From Patellaria atrata CBS 101060 (lineage: Eukaryota > Ascomycota > Dothideomycetes > Patellariales > Patellariaceae), in the NCBI GenBank assembly GCA_010093705.1, contig MU006097.1:841701-905700 (forward strand): a stretch of 64,000 nucleotides of DNA, in the 5' to 3' direction. Shown here piece after piece: positions 11,539 to 23,657 of the stretch. The number at the start of each line of letters is the position of its first letter. The stretch's first letter is position 1. The position numbers and the translations under genes were made by a program. A model generated the notes under the pieces. That model was not told where the DNA came from and ran no database searches. It worked only from the letters and a program-made list of their open reading frames with translations.

Positions 11539-12022
11539 GGGTGGTGGGGATGGATGGGGAGGGAGGGTTTGGTATCGTACGAAGCAAGGGCTGGACAGAA
11601 GATACTGATGCTACGGGGGAGGATGTAATGGTTTGAATGAAGGCGCGGATGGTCTTGCAATGAAAAGAGCGCAGTATCAAGGTGGATAGGTAAAGCGAAG
11701 CGGTAAATAAAATAATGTTTGTTTTCTTCTTCTTCTTCTTCTTCCGCGTACATGCTGTAGAGGTATTTTAATCAGTTAAAACTTTCACGTCTGTGGGTTG
11801 GGATACTCTTCACTTTGTAACTCTGCTTCGCTTCCTCTCTGTTTAGTTCTCATTCGGTTGAAAAGTATATCGGTGTGCTGTAAGCGGACGATAAGAATCG
11901 ATTAAAACAAAGCAGCATCATGTAACAAGAACCGTTTCCATTTTGTACTCAGATATCTATCCTACAATAACCAATCTCAACATCCCAACGCCTGGCTTAC
12001 CCAACAAACCCAGCAAGAAAAC
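11539..12022. other. Convergent 3' region of syntaxin and NUP188; TTC microsatellite
   Basis: Both flanking genes end here. A run of seven TTC triplets lies at 11724-11744. No gene is seen. ORFs in this stretch are shadows of untranslated sequence. Confidence 0.6.
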
Positions 12023-15000
12023 CTACGGCGCAAACCCGCCATTACTATTCAGGCACTCCAGCGCAGCGACCAACTCGCCGATAACGCGTTCCTCAAGCCT
12101 ACTATCAGCACCGCTCTTCATATCCCTCGGCTTCATCTTCGCCATCTCGACCTCCCGCTCCGAAGAGGGGACGATCCTCTCCCTGAGCCCCTTGCGCCCT
12201 TGCAACCAGCCATCCACGTCCTCCTTGATGGCCGCCTTATCCCAATCCAGGGACGGGATGTCCGTGGTGATGATGCCCGCGCCCGCGCCACCCTCGCGGA
12301 CCTGGTCGATGACGACGGAAAGGAGACTGAGAGAGTGGACCTCAGACGCTAGACCTAACGTGATACCTGTCCTCCCCGTGTCGGAACTCGGCTGCATAGC
12401 GTGCGGCTTGCTGAATGCGGTGGCGGCGCGCGCGAGCTGGCTTGGGAACTGGTTGAGGAAGGCGGCGATCTCGGCGGCGATGGTGGCGCCTACCGCATCG
12501 AGAAGATTCAGACAGAGAGGTAGCAAGCCACGCGTCCAGATCGAGTATACCCTCGTCGGCTCATCGAAGGGACCCATCCCTTTGGGTCTGCGGAAGTAAT
12601 TGATTATGGTCGCGCTGCTGAGCTGAGACAGGATGCCCTCGACGGCTAGGCTTTCCGCTACGGGACGTACGCTTGAGAGCTCGAGCAGGAAGAGGATGCT
12701 GAGTTCGCCGTATATGGGATCGCGGTCGATGGCGAGCTCGTGGGACCAAGAGAAGAGGCTTGCGGCGTACCGACTGACGTTGTAATTTGCGAGTTGCAGC
12801 GAGATTTGGGAGTGGAGAGTATTGATGTGTGGGATGCGGAGGATTGTCTGGAAGAGGGCTGTGAGGAGTACGAAATCATCTGCAGAACAGCTTTGAGGGT
12901 TATCGTGGAGCTGGTTTGATAATGCTCTGAAGCCCTGTGCGATGACCTTTGATAGTATTTCCATGATTTCGGATGCTCTTTCAGGTCGCCTGTCTCTTGA
13001 TTTTAAGCCTTGAGAAGTAGGAGCCGCGGTCTGGGAGGGAATATGAGGATGAAGAGAGAGGAAGAGAATCCTAATGAGTGAACGATAGTAATGTGCATCT
13101 TCGCCTGTGAACGCAGTCTCGAAATCTACGCCGGACTCCCGAATTGCCTCCCAAGTGACGTCGAACAAGGCTTTAACTTCTGGATCACTAGATTTGGTGT
13201 CGACCAACCTTTGCGTGATAGTAAAGGCTAGATCGATACGTGTCTTTATGAGCCTTTGGAAGACTGGTTGAGGTACTCTAGACAAGGAATTGGCTCGTAG
13301 ACAATCCCCAGCGACATGAGCCAGCACTCTTGACAGACGTTGGTCTTCCTTCATCAGATAGCTCAGCTCCGTGGCTAAGAGTTTCCAGCTGTTCACCAAG
13401 CTGACCTGGGCGTCGACAAGTGACAGATTAACATTTGCTCGAGCAAATTCGTTCACAAATCCGTCTTGCTTCTTCCCTACCCATGCTTGATCAAACCTGA
13501 GGACGGTCGACGCAAAAGTGAGGTCGTAAAAGAAGTTGGCCCCGAATTTAGACCTTGTGATTAGTGTGCGTTTGAAACTCGATATTTTACAGCCATTAAA
13601 TTTCTTCTCGACGTTGCTTTTCAATTGGGTATGCAAGGAGCTGTTATAGTCTGGGACTCGCACACCGTTGTTCTTGAAATAAGCCACGGTGCTACCCAAA
13701 TCTTTCAACATGGAGACGTCTCCACCGCGCCGTGCACTATGAAGATACATGGCGAGAATCTCCGAGATACACGAAGCGACCTTTAATTGGCGACATGTCG
13801 TTATAGTTCGTGAAAAGTCGACTTCTTTCCAGTCTGGTGCTGGTAGACTTGCTACAAAATCCGCTAGACGCTTCAACACATGAGGATGAGAACTTAAGTC
13901 ATTCGTTGCCCATGGCCAATGATTCTGAGCTGTGATTACAAAGTCCAATATTGCTAGAGTCCGGTCTGTATCTAGGGACGCAATCTCCGATAGTTCATCT
14001 AGTGCAAGCTTAAGAACGGGTTTCGCGCCTGATGCAGCCGATGACGGGTCCTTCTTTCTAAGGGACTCTCTCGCAGTTTGACCAGTCAACAAGTAGATAG
14101 CAAACCACTGTTGACGGTTGCCGACAACTGCGGATAGAAGATTCCACACGCTGAGCTCGGTTGCTTTGTCGTACTCAGGACCGGTCAGACCGGACAATAG
14201 GCTCAGAAAACATTTCGCTGTTTCAGGCCCCATGTGGCCCAGTAATGAAGGCGGCTCGTCAGCCCCTAAAGCTGCATTTCGAACCAAGGTCTCAAGTAAG
14301 ACACAGGTAGGTGCTCTAAGCGATACTCTACCAGCAAAGATGCGTGCTAAAACCGGAGAAGCGTTGAATAGCTGTTTTTGAAGATGAGATCTCTGTTGCC
14401 CTAACAGAATACTAACACGGAGTATAGTTGTTAAGAAGGATAAAGAGGTATGTGTTTGGTCAACATAAGCTTGCACTAACCCCTGGAACAGGGTGGAAGT
14501 GGGCTCATCAGCGGTCGCCATGAGTGTTTCTATAATCGGATTGATTGGGAGGTTGTTAGTTGAAGGTGAAAGGAATATTGCGACGAGATATTCCGCTGAC
14601 GGTGCGAGGATTGCGGTGAGTTTCTGATGTATATTTTTATTATCGTCAAAGCCATATACGTATTCGAGGATCTCCGTGAAAGCAGTCATAATACTGGTAT
14701 TGATCGTTAGTTTTTGCTCCTCAATACTGAATCTCCAATTCGGTAAACCCTCAAAAACCCCTATCATGGTCTTGGTGAAAGATACGAGGATTCTCCCCAT
14801 AGACTTTTCTGAGGAACCACTTGAGGAAACCAACACGGATTCGAATCTAGTTAAGGCTTTACTGGTGGACTTCCGTGAAACCCCATAGGTAACAACATCA
14901 AAGATTAGAGCCTCGAACATATGGATACATCCAATGAGGAAATCGTATCGCCCGACAACTATCTCTGAGGATCCAACAACAATGGCAAGTGTCCCTCCGC

Positions 15001-17609
15001 TTCCGTCGATGTCTAGTAATTCACTTCGGGAAAGAAATGGCCAGATCCTATGGGGTACTATTGTAGCTAGGATGGATATGCAATGTGAGCAACTCGCTAG
15101 AAGTTCTAGAGAAGATTCTTCGGCAACTTGATTTCGTTGTCGTTGGAGCTCTTGCTCAAATATATCCAATATGATACTGACAACATCGCGTTCTCGTTCG
15201 AACCCAAGACTTGCGTTGTTTAGGATTCCTTGTGCTGCACTACGTGATTCAGTAGGGTTGATACCTGCCCTAATCCTGTAGGCAGCAGGGCTCAGTAGAG
15301 AAGCAAACAAAGCAACGATCTCAGCTGCCAGTTCGATGCTGATAGGACTGTTAGTCAGATACTCAACTGTCTCACTACCCGTGACTAAGGTGAACAGAAG
15401 CCGTGCAAGATATCTCAGTGCGGAATACTTCGAAGCCCAACTGACAACCGGCGGCGTGGAGGAATCATCAGCAATAATACCGTCAGTCTGTGGGGGTATG
15501 AAACACCAATCATCCTCCTCTAAAGAATTAGCTAGAACAAGAGCTTTACTTGGATGAGGACCGTTTTTAGACTGCCAGCGCCTCGAAAATAAGGGAAGTG
15601 GCCCAGTAGAGCGAACGAAACCCGCATTCTCGTCATCCCTCATTGTTTCGAAACCACCAAATTTCACCGGTAAGGTCTGAGTGTACTGGTGCATATCCTC
15701 CAACGACTGAGTAATACAGCGTGCCATATACTCGTCGCTTTCATTACCAACCAGGAATGCTCGACAAATTTTCAAAAATGGTAAAGTCTCGTGTGGAAAA
15801 CGGCTCATTGCTTCATCGAAGATGCGGCGCCTTAAAACATCATCTTCGTAAAACTTGTGGGCAACATCATCTATGAGTATGGATCGATGATGTCCAGGGG
15901 TAACTGGAGAACGAGCCCCAGAAATGATTGCCAGTGCAGCCAGTACAATATCTCCTGAATATTGGACATAATCCAGACTCCTGCAGAGAAAGTCAAGAAG
16001 AGATAATCGCAGGTGATTCTCCAGGTCTTTATCGGCATATCCGCTAAAAGCTGTAGAAAATATGGTGCTCATCTCTGCAATCATGGAGTATCCCTGACAT
16101 TGATCAGCTGCAAAGCGGGCCAGGCGCGGTACTATATCCGCCGTATCCGTTCCCATGGCTTCCTCCGCATCAATAAAAGCTTTTGCAACTGGATTCAAAG
16201 ATTGTTTTGAACGACCATCATCAATCAGACTCTGTGCATATCCTCTAATCTCGCCCAGGAGAAAGCTCCATGCTAGGATTGAGGGCACCATGGGGTTGGG
16301 GCCTGCATCCATCGCTTTCAACAAGACGTTCGTCAATTTAGTGATTGATGGTTGGTGGGTGAGAAATTCTACCGATTCCTGTGACTGGCTAGTAGTTTTC
16401 ACCTCCCCAGCAAAAGCTGCGTTCAGGTACGACTGGCAAACGCGCATATTCATGAGATCCAGAGATACTACGGCAAGGAGACTTTGTAATAGCGCGAGTA
16501 AATGTTGTATGCTTGGAATCTAAGAATGAAATCAGTTAAGCTCTAGTAATAGAAATATTAAGTGCATTACCAGTGTCAATTCGGCGAAAAAAGAGTAATC
16601 GGCCGTGAAATTGAACCAGGACTCTATATCCTCGGAAGTTGATACATCATCTTTGTATCGAAGGAGGACGTAGAGACTTTGGAGCAAGTGTATTACTATC
16701 AGAATTTGTGTCTGGCGCCAAATAGATTCAAAGTCGATATTCTCATCAGGACCAGTATCAATTCCACATCCCTTCTCATAATTTTCGAAACAGCCGCGCA
16801 AAGCTTGAACGTAGCGGCTAACAGTGTGATTGACAATGTTCGATTTTGGTCTTATAAAATCCACAAGTTTTCTTCCAATCAGAATTAACGGATTCTCTTT
16901 CCAAATTGATTCATTTTCTGTTCGGGTGGAACTGAAACCTATGCGGAAAAGAATCTCACTAACTCTAATGACATGCACTCGTTCGGAAAGATACAGTGTC
17001 CAGATACGAAATCGCCTCTGAGTTTGAGAAGAGGAGGAATCGGGATTCATTTGTACGGGTGCTGTGATTATCGAGGATCCTGGGAGAAATGTGCAAGCAC
17101 CGAAATTCAACGTCCCAGCAGCATCCTGAACGCTAATTACTTCCTCCTCCGTGAAACCGCTCAATAGTCGAACTTTAGACCTGTTTTGCCATTCTAGAAT
17201 AGCAATTCTGAGCGATATTACTTCGTCTAATTTTGCCTTTGCAGAGAGCCATAGTGCATCCTCCTTGATCTGATTGATATCGAAACGTCCTGCACCAGAC
17301 TGGGGAATATTTATCACCGCGGTTTTCGCATCGAATTCTTGCTTTGACCCTTGGTTATTCGCTGGGAAGGGCTGTAGTGGTTCGCGATATATTTTAACTG
17401 AAGGCTTCTCGACTAGAAATTGGATGATGGCATGGCTGGGCTTTGGTGGAGAGGTGGCAGAAAGTCCTTCGTATACAGCTTTCCATGATCTGAATGGCTG
17501 TCAGTAGATATCATGATCAAAAAGGAAAGCAACATTACAGTAATGGTGACTGTCCACTCAGGCACTCATCTAGCGGAGGTAAATACTTGGACTTTGGATC
17601 GGGCGTCAT
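12023..17609 (-). CDS. NUP188: Nucleoporin NUP188
   Basis: Three exons on the minus strand: 17609-17539, 17489-16571 and 16519-12023 (introns 17538-17490 with branch CTGAC, and 16570-16520). They join to a 1,828-residue, almost wholly alpha-helical protein. The start KYLPPLDECLSGQSPLL then SWKAV is characteristic of fungal Nup188, and the rest matches that family in length and character: DALWLSAKAKLDEVISLRIA in the N-terminal domain, and an alpha-solenoid of HEAT/ARM-like repeats throughout. Nup188 is an inner-ring scaffold of the nuclear pore complex that binds Nic96 and lines the central channel region. The gene is divergent from UBC6 (389 bases between ATGs) and convergent with the syntaxin gene. 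No lesion is seen. Nup192 is the main alternative, but its N-terminus differs. Confidence 0.92.
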
Positions 17610-17998
17610 GGTTGCGCTTCAGTCAGCGCGATTGGGAAAAACACGAGATTCCATGAGGATAAGGAATTTTTTCAGGCGATTCGAGCTAAGGTCTGACGCA
17701 GTATGCGATGTGGACCTCAGCAATCGCGACTCATTAACATGAGGGTTGAAATCACGCTCATGTTTATTTCGCTGTTTGCTACGCAGAACTGCGTTCTTGT
17801 CACATCTCGCTTGCCGTGAAGCTTGAACGTCACTCCAGGTCAAGAGTCAACCTTATGCACCACGTTTCCTCAATATATATCTTTCTAACAAATTCTCCTT
17901 CCTCTGAGCTTTTCTGAATCACCTTTCTTCCTCTCACTCAGTTCATGTAGAAAATCTCTCTTCAAATTCCTCACCTAATATTTGGTCATTCTTTCATA
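17610..17998. promoter_or_regulatory. Bidirectional promoter region of NUP188 and UBC6
   Basis: Only 389 bases separate the two start codons. An AT-rich motif (CAATATATATC) at 17871-17881 and a long pyrimidine-rich tract (17880-17970) precede UBC6 and fit a fungal core promoter and leader. No specific factor site is claimed. Confidence 0.5.
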
Positions 17999-18938
17999 AT
18001 GTCTACCCGCGGTCAGTTCAACACCAAGAACCCCACGATCAAACGCATCTGTAAGTTTCACAAAACTTTACTCTTGCGTTATCTACGCCGCGTACTCATT
18101 ATGCAAAGTGAAAGAAGCATCCGAACTTGTCTCCAACCCCTCCTTAGATTTTCATGCCGAGCCTCTAGAAGATAACCTCTTTGAATGGCACTTTACACTA
18201 TGTGGACCCCCTTCCCCATCCCCTTACGCCGGTGGTATCTACCATGGTCGCATAATACTACCATCTACGTACCCCTTAAGACCTCCTTCGTTTCGATTCG
18301 TAACGGCCTCTGGAAGATTCGAAGTGAACCGCGAGATCTGTCTGTCAATAAGTGGGCATCATGAGGAGACATGGCAACCAGCTTGGGGTATCAGGACAGC
18401 TCTGGTGGCCATTAGGAGTTTTATGGATACAGATGCAAAAGGTCAAGTTGGAGGTCTTGAATGTAGTGAACCTGCGAGAAAGAAGATGGCAAGCGATAGC
18501 GCATCCTTTAAGTGCGGGACGTGTAGGAAGACTAATAAAGAGATAATGGCGGAGAGGGCTGAAGCGGCCAAGGAGATGGGAAGCAAAGGAAAAGAAGGGG
18601 TTGTTCCGGAAGAGCTGAGATTGGCTTATCGGGACGAACTGAATAAGGGCAAAGAGAATGCAAAGAACGACCCAGACCAGAAAGCGGAGTCCTCGCAACA
18701 GTCGAAGGCCCAAGAAAGCCAAGCGCTGAAGCCAGATTCTCAACCTTCAGCTCAGAACGGAACTGCATCATCCTCTTCCCCGAATCCAGTTGTCGTTGTA
18801 CAGCCTTCGCGTACGACACCCATAGTGACGCGACAAGCAACAGTCCAACATGATGCAGGCATACCAAGCTGGATCGATAAAGCGATATACGGCCTTGCAG
18901 CGTTGTTGATTTATATGGTTTTACGGAAGATCTTTTGA
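17999..18938 (+). CDS. UBC6: ER tail-anchored ubiquitin-conjugating enzyme E2 (UBC6)
   Basis: Exon 1 (17999-18050) and exon 2 (18109-18938) are split by a 58-base intron with GTAAGT donor. The 293-residue protein starts MSTRGQFNTKNPTIKRI and carries a UBC fold with FEWHFTLCGPP, YAGGIYHGRIILP, and the active-site segment NREICLSISGHHEETWQPAW; the catalytic Cys is about residue 95. HHEETW replaces the usual HPN-type context, as in Ubc6/UBE2J E2s. A Ser/Gln/Lys-rich linker (residues 175-260) leads to a C-terminal helix (YGLAALLIYMVLRKIF) that anchors it in the ER membrane, cytosol-facing. Family role: ER-associated degradation with Doa10. Confidence 0.94.
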
Positions 18939-19610
18939 TTTACGAAGGGATATGTTATATGAAGATCATAGATGTCATTTCAGTACCTAATCCCCTGTTT
19001 CGGTATCTAAGACAACCCTGCATTGGAAGGCAAAACGCAGTTGATAAGAGTTAAGATTGTACTAGGATAAGATTATCATTATACAAATTACTCATTTTTG
19101 AAGAGTAGAGGTGTTTGCAAGCCATGCGTGCATATATTGAAACCGAGGTTCACCACCGGAGCTGCAAACAACACATGTTCTCCCCACCTGTCTCACGAGT
19201 CGAAGACTGGCTGTACCACTGAGTGAAGGAACTTTTTGGGAACATTGTCAAGCTTTAAACAATATTAAGCTCTACATATGGTGCTTTGTTAGGTGGAAAA
19301 TATCTATTCCCAACCTAATCGATCTCTGAACTCAATATGGATCTCTTCAGGTTATCCTCCTAGATATATAAACTATCTTCTTACTCCTTGTTACCTGTCT
19401 TTTTCTTCAGGAGTGACTACAAAAATCAATTGCAGAGATATCCGCAACATTGAGAAAGACCAGAATATCAACTAAACAATCTAGCAACTACTAGAATCAG
19501 TCCTTCCGCTTCGTATCGCGACTGGATCGAACCCGGCTCACTCGTTCAAGGAAGTGGCCCTTCTCAATTCAAGAACAATCTCCCATTGAGCATCGCGGTA
19601 GCAAGCAACG
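18939..19610. other. Intergenic, no gene seen
   Basis: Holds the UBC6 3' region. A TATATAAAC motif occurs near 19365. A frame without an ATG (about 19453-19717) reads like protein, with SPSASYRDWIEPGSLVQGSG, and overlaps the next candidate in a different frame, so an uncharted spliced gene may begin here. Confidence 0.35.
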
Positions 19611-20090
19611 ATGCCAGCAATCATAATCCTAAGCCCATCATCTATAAGGAGTCCGACATTCCCTCTCATTCCAATTATCACGATATCGCCTCCTACGCCA
19701 ACAACAGTGAAATTTAGGGATCCCATGTCAACTACGATTGCAGTGGCAATATCACATCCCGAGGAGGTTAAATCTTCATACGCTGCAGATACGGAAACAT
19801 CACATAACACAGATCTTCAGCCACTACCTACAGTCAACATTGACCCGTCAGCCCCTGAGCATACCGAAACTTCAGATCTAGCGAAGTCAGAACCATCAGA
19901 GTCGGAGCAACGCGAGTCTTCTAAGCATACCGACGTCCAACTTACACATCCTGATGACGTTGTTTCATCCGCTTCTTCAGAATCGCAAGATTTTCCTCGT
20001 GCGGTCAGAACTAGGGCTACGCTCAAAACAAAGAGTATGTCTACATTAACTACGCAATATCCAAATGATATGCTGACGGTACATTTGTAG
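19611..20090 (+). CDS. Possible small hypothetical protein, Ser/Thr/Glu-rich
   Basis: A 159-codon frame from an ATG at 19611. The second half is polar, rich in Ser, Thr, Glu and Asp (SEPSESEQRESSKHTDVQ), and the first 35 residues are rich in Ile, Pro and Ser. No domain is recognised. An overlapping frame upstream also looks protein-like, so the true exon structure may differ and the internal ATG at about 19725 (MSTTIAVAISHPEEV) may be the better start. Low confidence. Confidence 0.25.
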   Translation: MPAIIILSPSSIRSPTFPLIPIITISPPTPTTVKFRDPMSTTIAVAISHPEEVKSSYAADTETSHNTDLQPLPTVNIDPSAPEHTETSDLAKSEPSESEQRESSKHTDVQLTHPDDVVSSASSESQDFPRAVRTRATLKTKSMSTLTTQYPNDMLTVHL

Positions 20091-20554
20091 TGCACAAGAC
20101 GCTGATATGTGTTGTTATGTGACAACTGTCCTACATGGGACGGCCTCGGGGGAGTTATAAATAGCAGGATGCCTATGAGATGCTAATTCACTGTGGTACG
20201 AAAGTCTCACGTAAGGGTGCTCATGCTGTTATTGTAGATTAGGATAGTTAAAAGTAATGAGAAATGAGGATATACCATGGATTCTTAGGACACTTTTTCA
20301 TCGAGTCTGTGCAAATTTGCGGTTTAAATGTGTTTTCCTCCTCTATGAACGACAAATCAGCTCCCCCAGTCCTGAACTCCCATTTTCCCAACCCTCACAA
20401 CTCCCCTGTCATCCGGTTAGTCAATCCTAACCCATATCCCCTAACCAAGACTCTCCCCAACAACCTTCCTATGAAAGAGTTTTCTTTATCGGTATACCCT
20501 ACACAAATCAGATATCAGTACTTATCTTTCCTAGATCACCGAGATATCTCACCC

Positions 20555-20770
20555 TTAGTAACCCAAGTGGATGTACGCCGTATCCATGTAGGACTTATAT
20601 TCCGGCAACTTAGGTGTGGCCCTAGCCTTGATCTTTTGGAAAATTGATTTGAGAAGATTTTTGGAAGAGTTGGCGGTGTATGTGCTGTTTAGGGACTGAG
20701 TGTCGAGGGAGATGTCTTTTACGGAGGGAAAGGAAGTAATGTTGGAGTTGTTGGAGGGAGAGGTGGACAT
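20555..20770 (-). CDS. Possible small protein (71 residues), unknown
   Basis: An ATG at 20770 in a good fungal context (CACAATCATAATGTCC) opens a 71-codon frame: Ser/Asn-rich start, then KNLLKSIFQKIKARATPKLP and a Tyr-rich tail. A roughly 240-base, CT- and A-rich leader follows a TATAAG motif at 21014-21009 on the same strand, the layout expected of an expressed gene. No signal peptide or known domain. A competing 127-codon frame overlaps on the plus strand but has a poor composition. Confidence 0.4.
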   Translation of the reverse strand: MSTSPSNNSNITSFPSVKDISLDTQSLNSTYTANSSKNLLKSIFQKIKARATPKLPEYKSYMDTAYIHLGY

Positions 20771-21964
20771 TATGATTGTGAAGTGGAGGTATTGAACTGA
20801 TTGGTTTGATATAAAGTTGGTATCTTGTGAATATGATGGTTTGGAAATAGAAGGATAGAACTCGACTGGGTGAGCTCCGAATTTGACCTCTGGTTTGATT
20901 TTGGAGATAAAGAAGAAGATATGATTCTCTTTGAGAAGATGGATTGAATTTCAGATATGAAAATCTTGTTAAAACAGAAACTTTCTGAAGCACAAACTCA
21001 CCCTCCTACTTATACCCCTTTCCTCATCCCTTCCACCGCCCACCACGACCGCGAATACCACCTCTATCATACAAGGCTATGCAACACATCTTCATCAACG
21101 TACCAATAACATAACCTCACAGAGGAGCGGTAGCATTACGGCATTCGTGACACCGTAGAAAGGGATGCTCGTCATTGGCCACATCGTCTATTATTTCTAC
21201 CTAAGCACACAGCTTAGAAATCCGATGCGTTATCCGCTTGCATATTTCCACATATTGACTCATTATCGGAGACAGACAGTGATGTATACACTTCCGAATG
21301 AGTCTTTTACATATTTTACGTGCCGCATATTTTATTTCCACTATTGATATGTTTTGTCGTATCATCTAACAGTTGAGAAGGGTATGGTGGTGATTGGTTG
21401 AATCATCTAGGTGGAATCGGTAAGACGAGCCGAGGGCGATCCGACGGATGAACTATTCCTGTTACGGAATAGTTGGCCTGGGCAGAGTGCAAATGGACTG
21501 AAAGTGGAAATGCATCCGATGAGCTTGGATTTCTTAACCTACTTTACGATAGACGGTGTAGAGGGAAAAATACAATAGGAGCCGTGAGAGCCAAGAAGCT
21601 AAGGACTCTATGGGTAGTCTATGTACCTTAAAGGCATCTAGAATTTTTGTGAATAGCAAAATGTATTGTAGCTGTTATGTTGATGTCAAGTGAGGTGAAA
21701 ACGACAATGACATCATATCGGCTGAGACGGCACAAGTAGTTATTCCTTAGAAACTGACTCGCTTGCCTCTACAACAAGGAATAGAATCGATGATGTTATC
21801 ATCTTAGTTTGTTGAACTGACATCGAGTATCGAACTATATTGTCTCTTCCAACTACTTTCTGTCCACTTCTTAAAATTATTTTCTGGTTTTCCTCATCAG
21901 ACAACCAAAGCACACTACTAGAGATTTTACTCTTGTGTTTTTCTGCTATCAAATCTGGATAGGC
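20771..21964. other. Leader of small gene, then intergenic
   Basis: About 20771-21020 is the probable leader and core promoter of the minus-strand small gene. From 21020 to 21964 I see no gene; it should include the promoter of the CDF transporter gene. Confidence 0.45.
21009..21014 (-). promoter_or_regulatory. TATA-like element upstream of the 71-residue gene
   Basis: TATAAG within GGGGTATAAGTAGG on the minus strand, about 240 bases before the ATG at 20770. Assigned by motif and position only. Confidence 0.35.
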
Positions 21965-23657
21965 ATGGTTGCACAGCGTCGAAGAAATCTTGAAGCTGCA
22001 CCGAATAGCAATGATGATCAAGACACCTACCGCAGAGACGATCTCGAAAGCGCGATTCCACCAGAGTCACCAAGATCCCGGTTCAAGGATGTCGTGCATA
22101 GAACGATTGACGCCCAGAAGGCCCAGAAGTTGAAGGAGAAACTAAGGAGTGGAATAGATCGTAAAGGGATGGAACAATATCGTAAGAGTCAAGAAGAAGT
22201 ATGACATGGAATATTGCGCATAGAATTCCACTGATACTGATACGCTACATGACAGCTTAAACGGATTTCCAATAAGAAAGTCAAAAAGTTTTACCAAGAA
22301 CAGAATGAACGTCTCAATGATTTGGTCGAAATAGACCATCTAGTCATGAGTCTGGCTGATGATATACTGGATTCTATGAACCCCCAGGACATGGACAACG
22401 ATGGCATTTGTGGTAAGTAAGCCTAATAAAATTCGGGCTACAATATGCCTATAACGGGTCGTAGAATCTGGTGGCGCATTACAGCGTGTAAACGAAAGTA
22501 TAGAGCCCCTTTTACCTGATGATGAAAGACAACGCCGACGCAAAGGGAGAAGAAACGCGAGATGGGCTGTCAACGTTTGTCTTCATGATCTCCCACGGAG
22601 CCTTCTGTCACTAACATCCCGTTTTTAGATCAATGTCATTGCAAATATTCTCTTGCTACTTGCAAAATGCATTGCAGCGGCATATTCGGACTCTCTGTCG
22701 TTAATCGCTTCTCTGGTCGATTCTGCTCTAGATTTACTGTGTACTTTGATCGTGTGGACTACCACCAAGCTCGTTAGCTGGAAGTTACATATGCTTAAAG
22801 CCAAGTTCCCCGTAGGAAGACGAAGATTAGAACCTCTTGGTATCCTGGTCTTTTCGATTGTGAGCACCTTGAATCTTATGACAGGTTCTTAGTAAGGGGA
22901 AATGCTAATAGTACTAGATCATGATTGTTTCATTCGTTCAGATCCTGCAAGAATCTGTCACAAAATTGCTCCCCGGAGGTGATAGAACAACTGTTAAACT
23001 TCCTCCTATTGCTATTGCCGCAATGGCAAGTACAGTAGGTGTTAAGGGCATTATCTGGATAGGTTGCGCAAGGATCAAGACAACCCAGGTCGAAGCTCTA
23101 GCAAAAGGTAACTAGAACTGAGTCTTGACCGAGAACATGCTGAAAAATTATGACCTTAGATTGCAAGACCGATGTCTTCTTCAATACCCTTTCTCTTCTA
23201 TTTCCGGTTATTGGGCATCAACTGAACGTGTGGTGGCTAGATCCAGCAGGCGCCGCCATTCTTTCATTATTCATCATCTATGATTGGGCGGAGACTAGTT
23301 TCGAAAACATTACACGGCTTATGGGCGCGGCCGCTAGCGAACGGCTTCACCAGAAGGTCATGTATATGGCTTGGAGATTTGCTCCTCTTGTCAAGTCATA
23401 TAAAAGTCTTAAAGCGTACCACGCCGGAGACGGTGTATGGGTGGAACTTGACGTGCTGATGGACGAGAAGACGCCACTACGACAAGCTCATGACGTAGCT
23501 GAGACTCTTCAATATTGCTGTGAAGGTCTTGGGGAAGTGGATAGAGCATTTGTGACTGTTGATTGTTCGCCCTCTCTAACTCCTCATTTGAAGAATTTTG
23601 CGCTAACAACACTTTTCAGATGCCTGGCAAGGACCGACTGGACATGTTGCTGAGTAA
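21965..23657 (+). CDS. Cation diffusion facilitator transporter, DxxxD (Mn-type) class
   Basis: Seven exons: 21965-22198, 22256-22412, 22465-22574, 22629-22859, 22918-23107, 23160-23564 and 23620-23657; all introns are 52-58 bases and frames join cleanly to 454 residues. Residues 1-150 are a hydrophilic cytosolic N-terminus ending in a basic patch (RQRRRKGRRNARWAVN). Transmembrane helices follow (INVIANILLLLAKCIAAAYS; SLSLIASLVDSALDLL; ILVFSIIMIVSFVQIL). The metal site motifs are DSALD in helix 2 and DCKTD in helix 5: DxxxD in both, rather than the HxxxD of zinc carriers, which in this superfamily goes with Mn (or Fe) transport. The C-terminal cytosolic domain has YHAGDGVWVELDVLMDEKTP and ends GPTGHVAE. 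Likely exports Mn2+ from the cytosol into a compartment or out of the cell; the membrane cannot be told from sequence. Confidence 0.92.
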
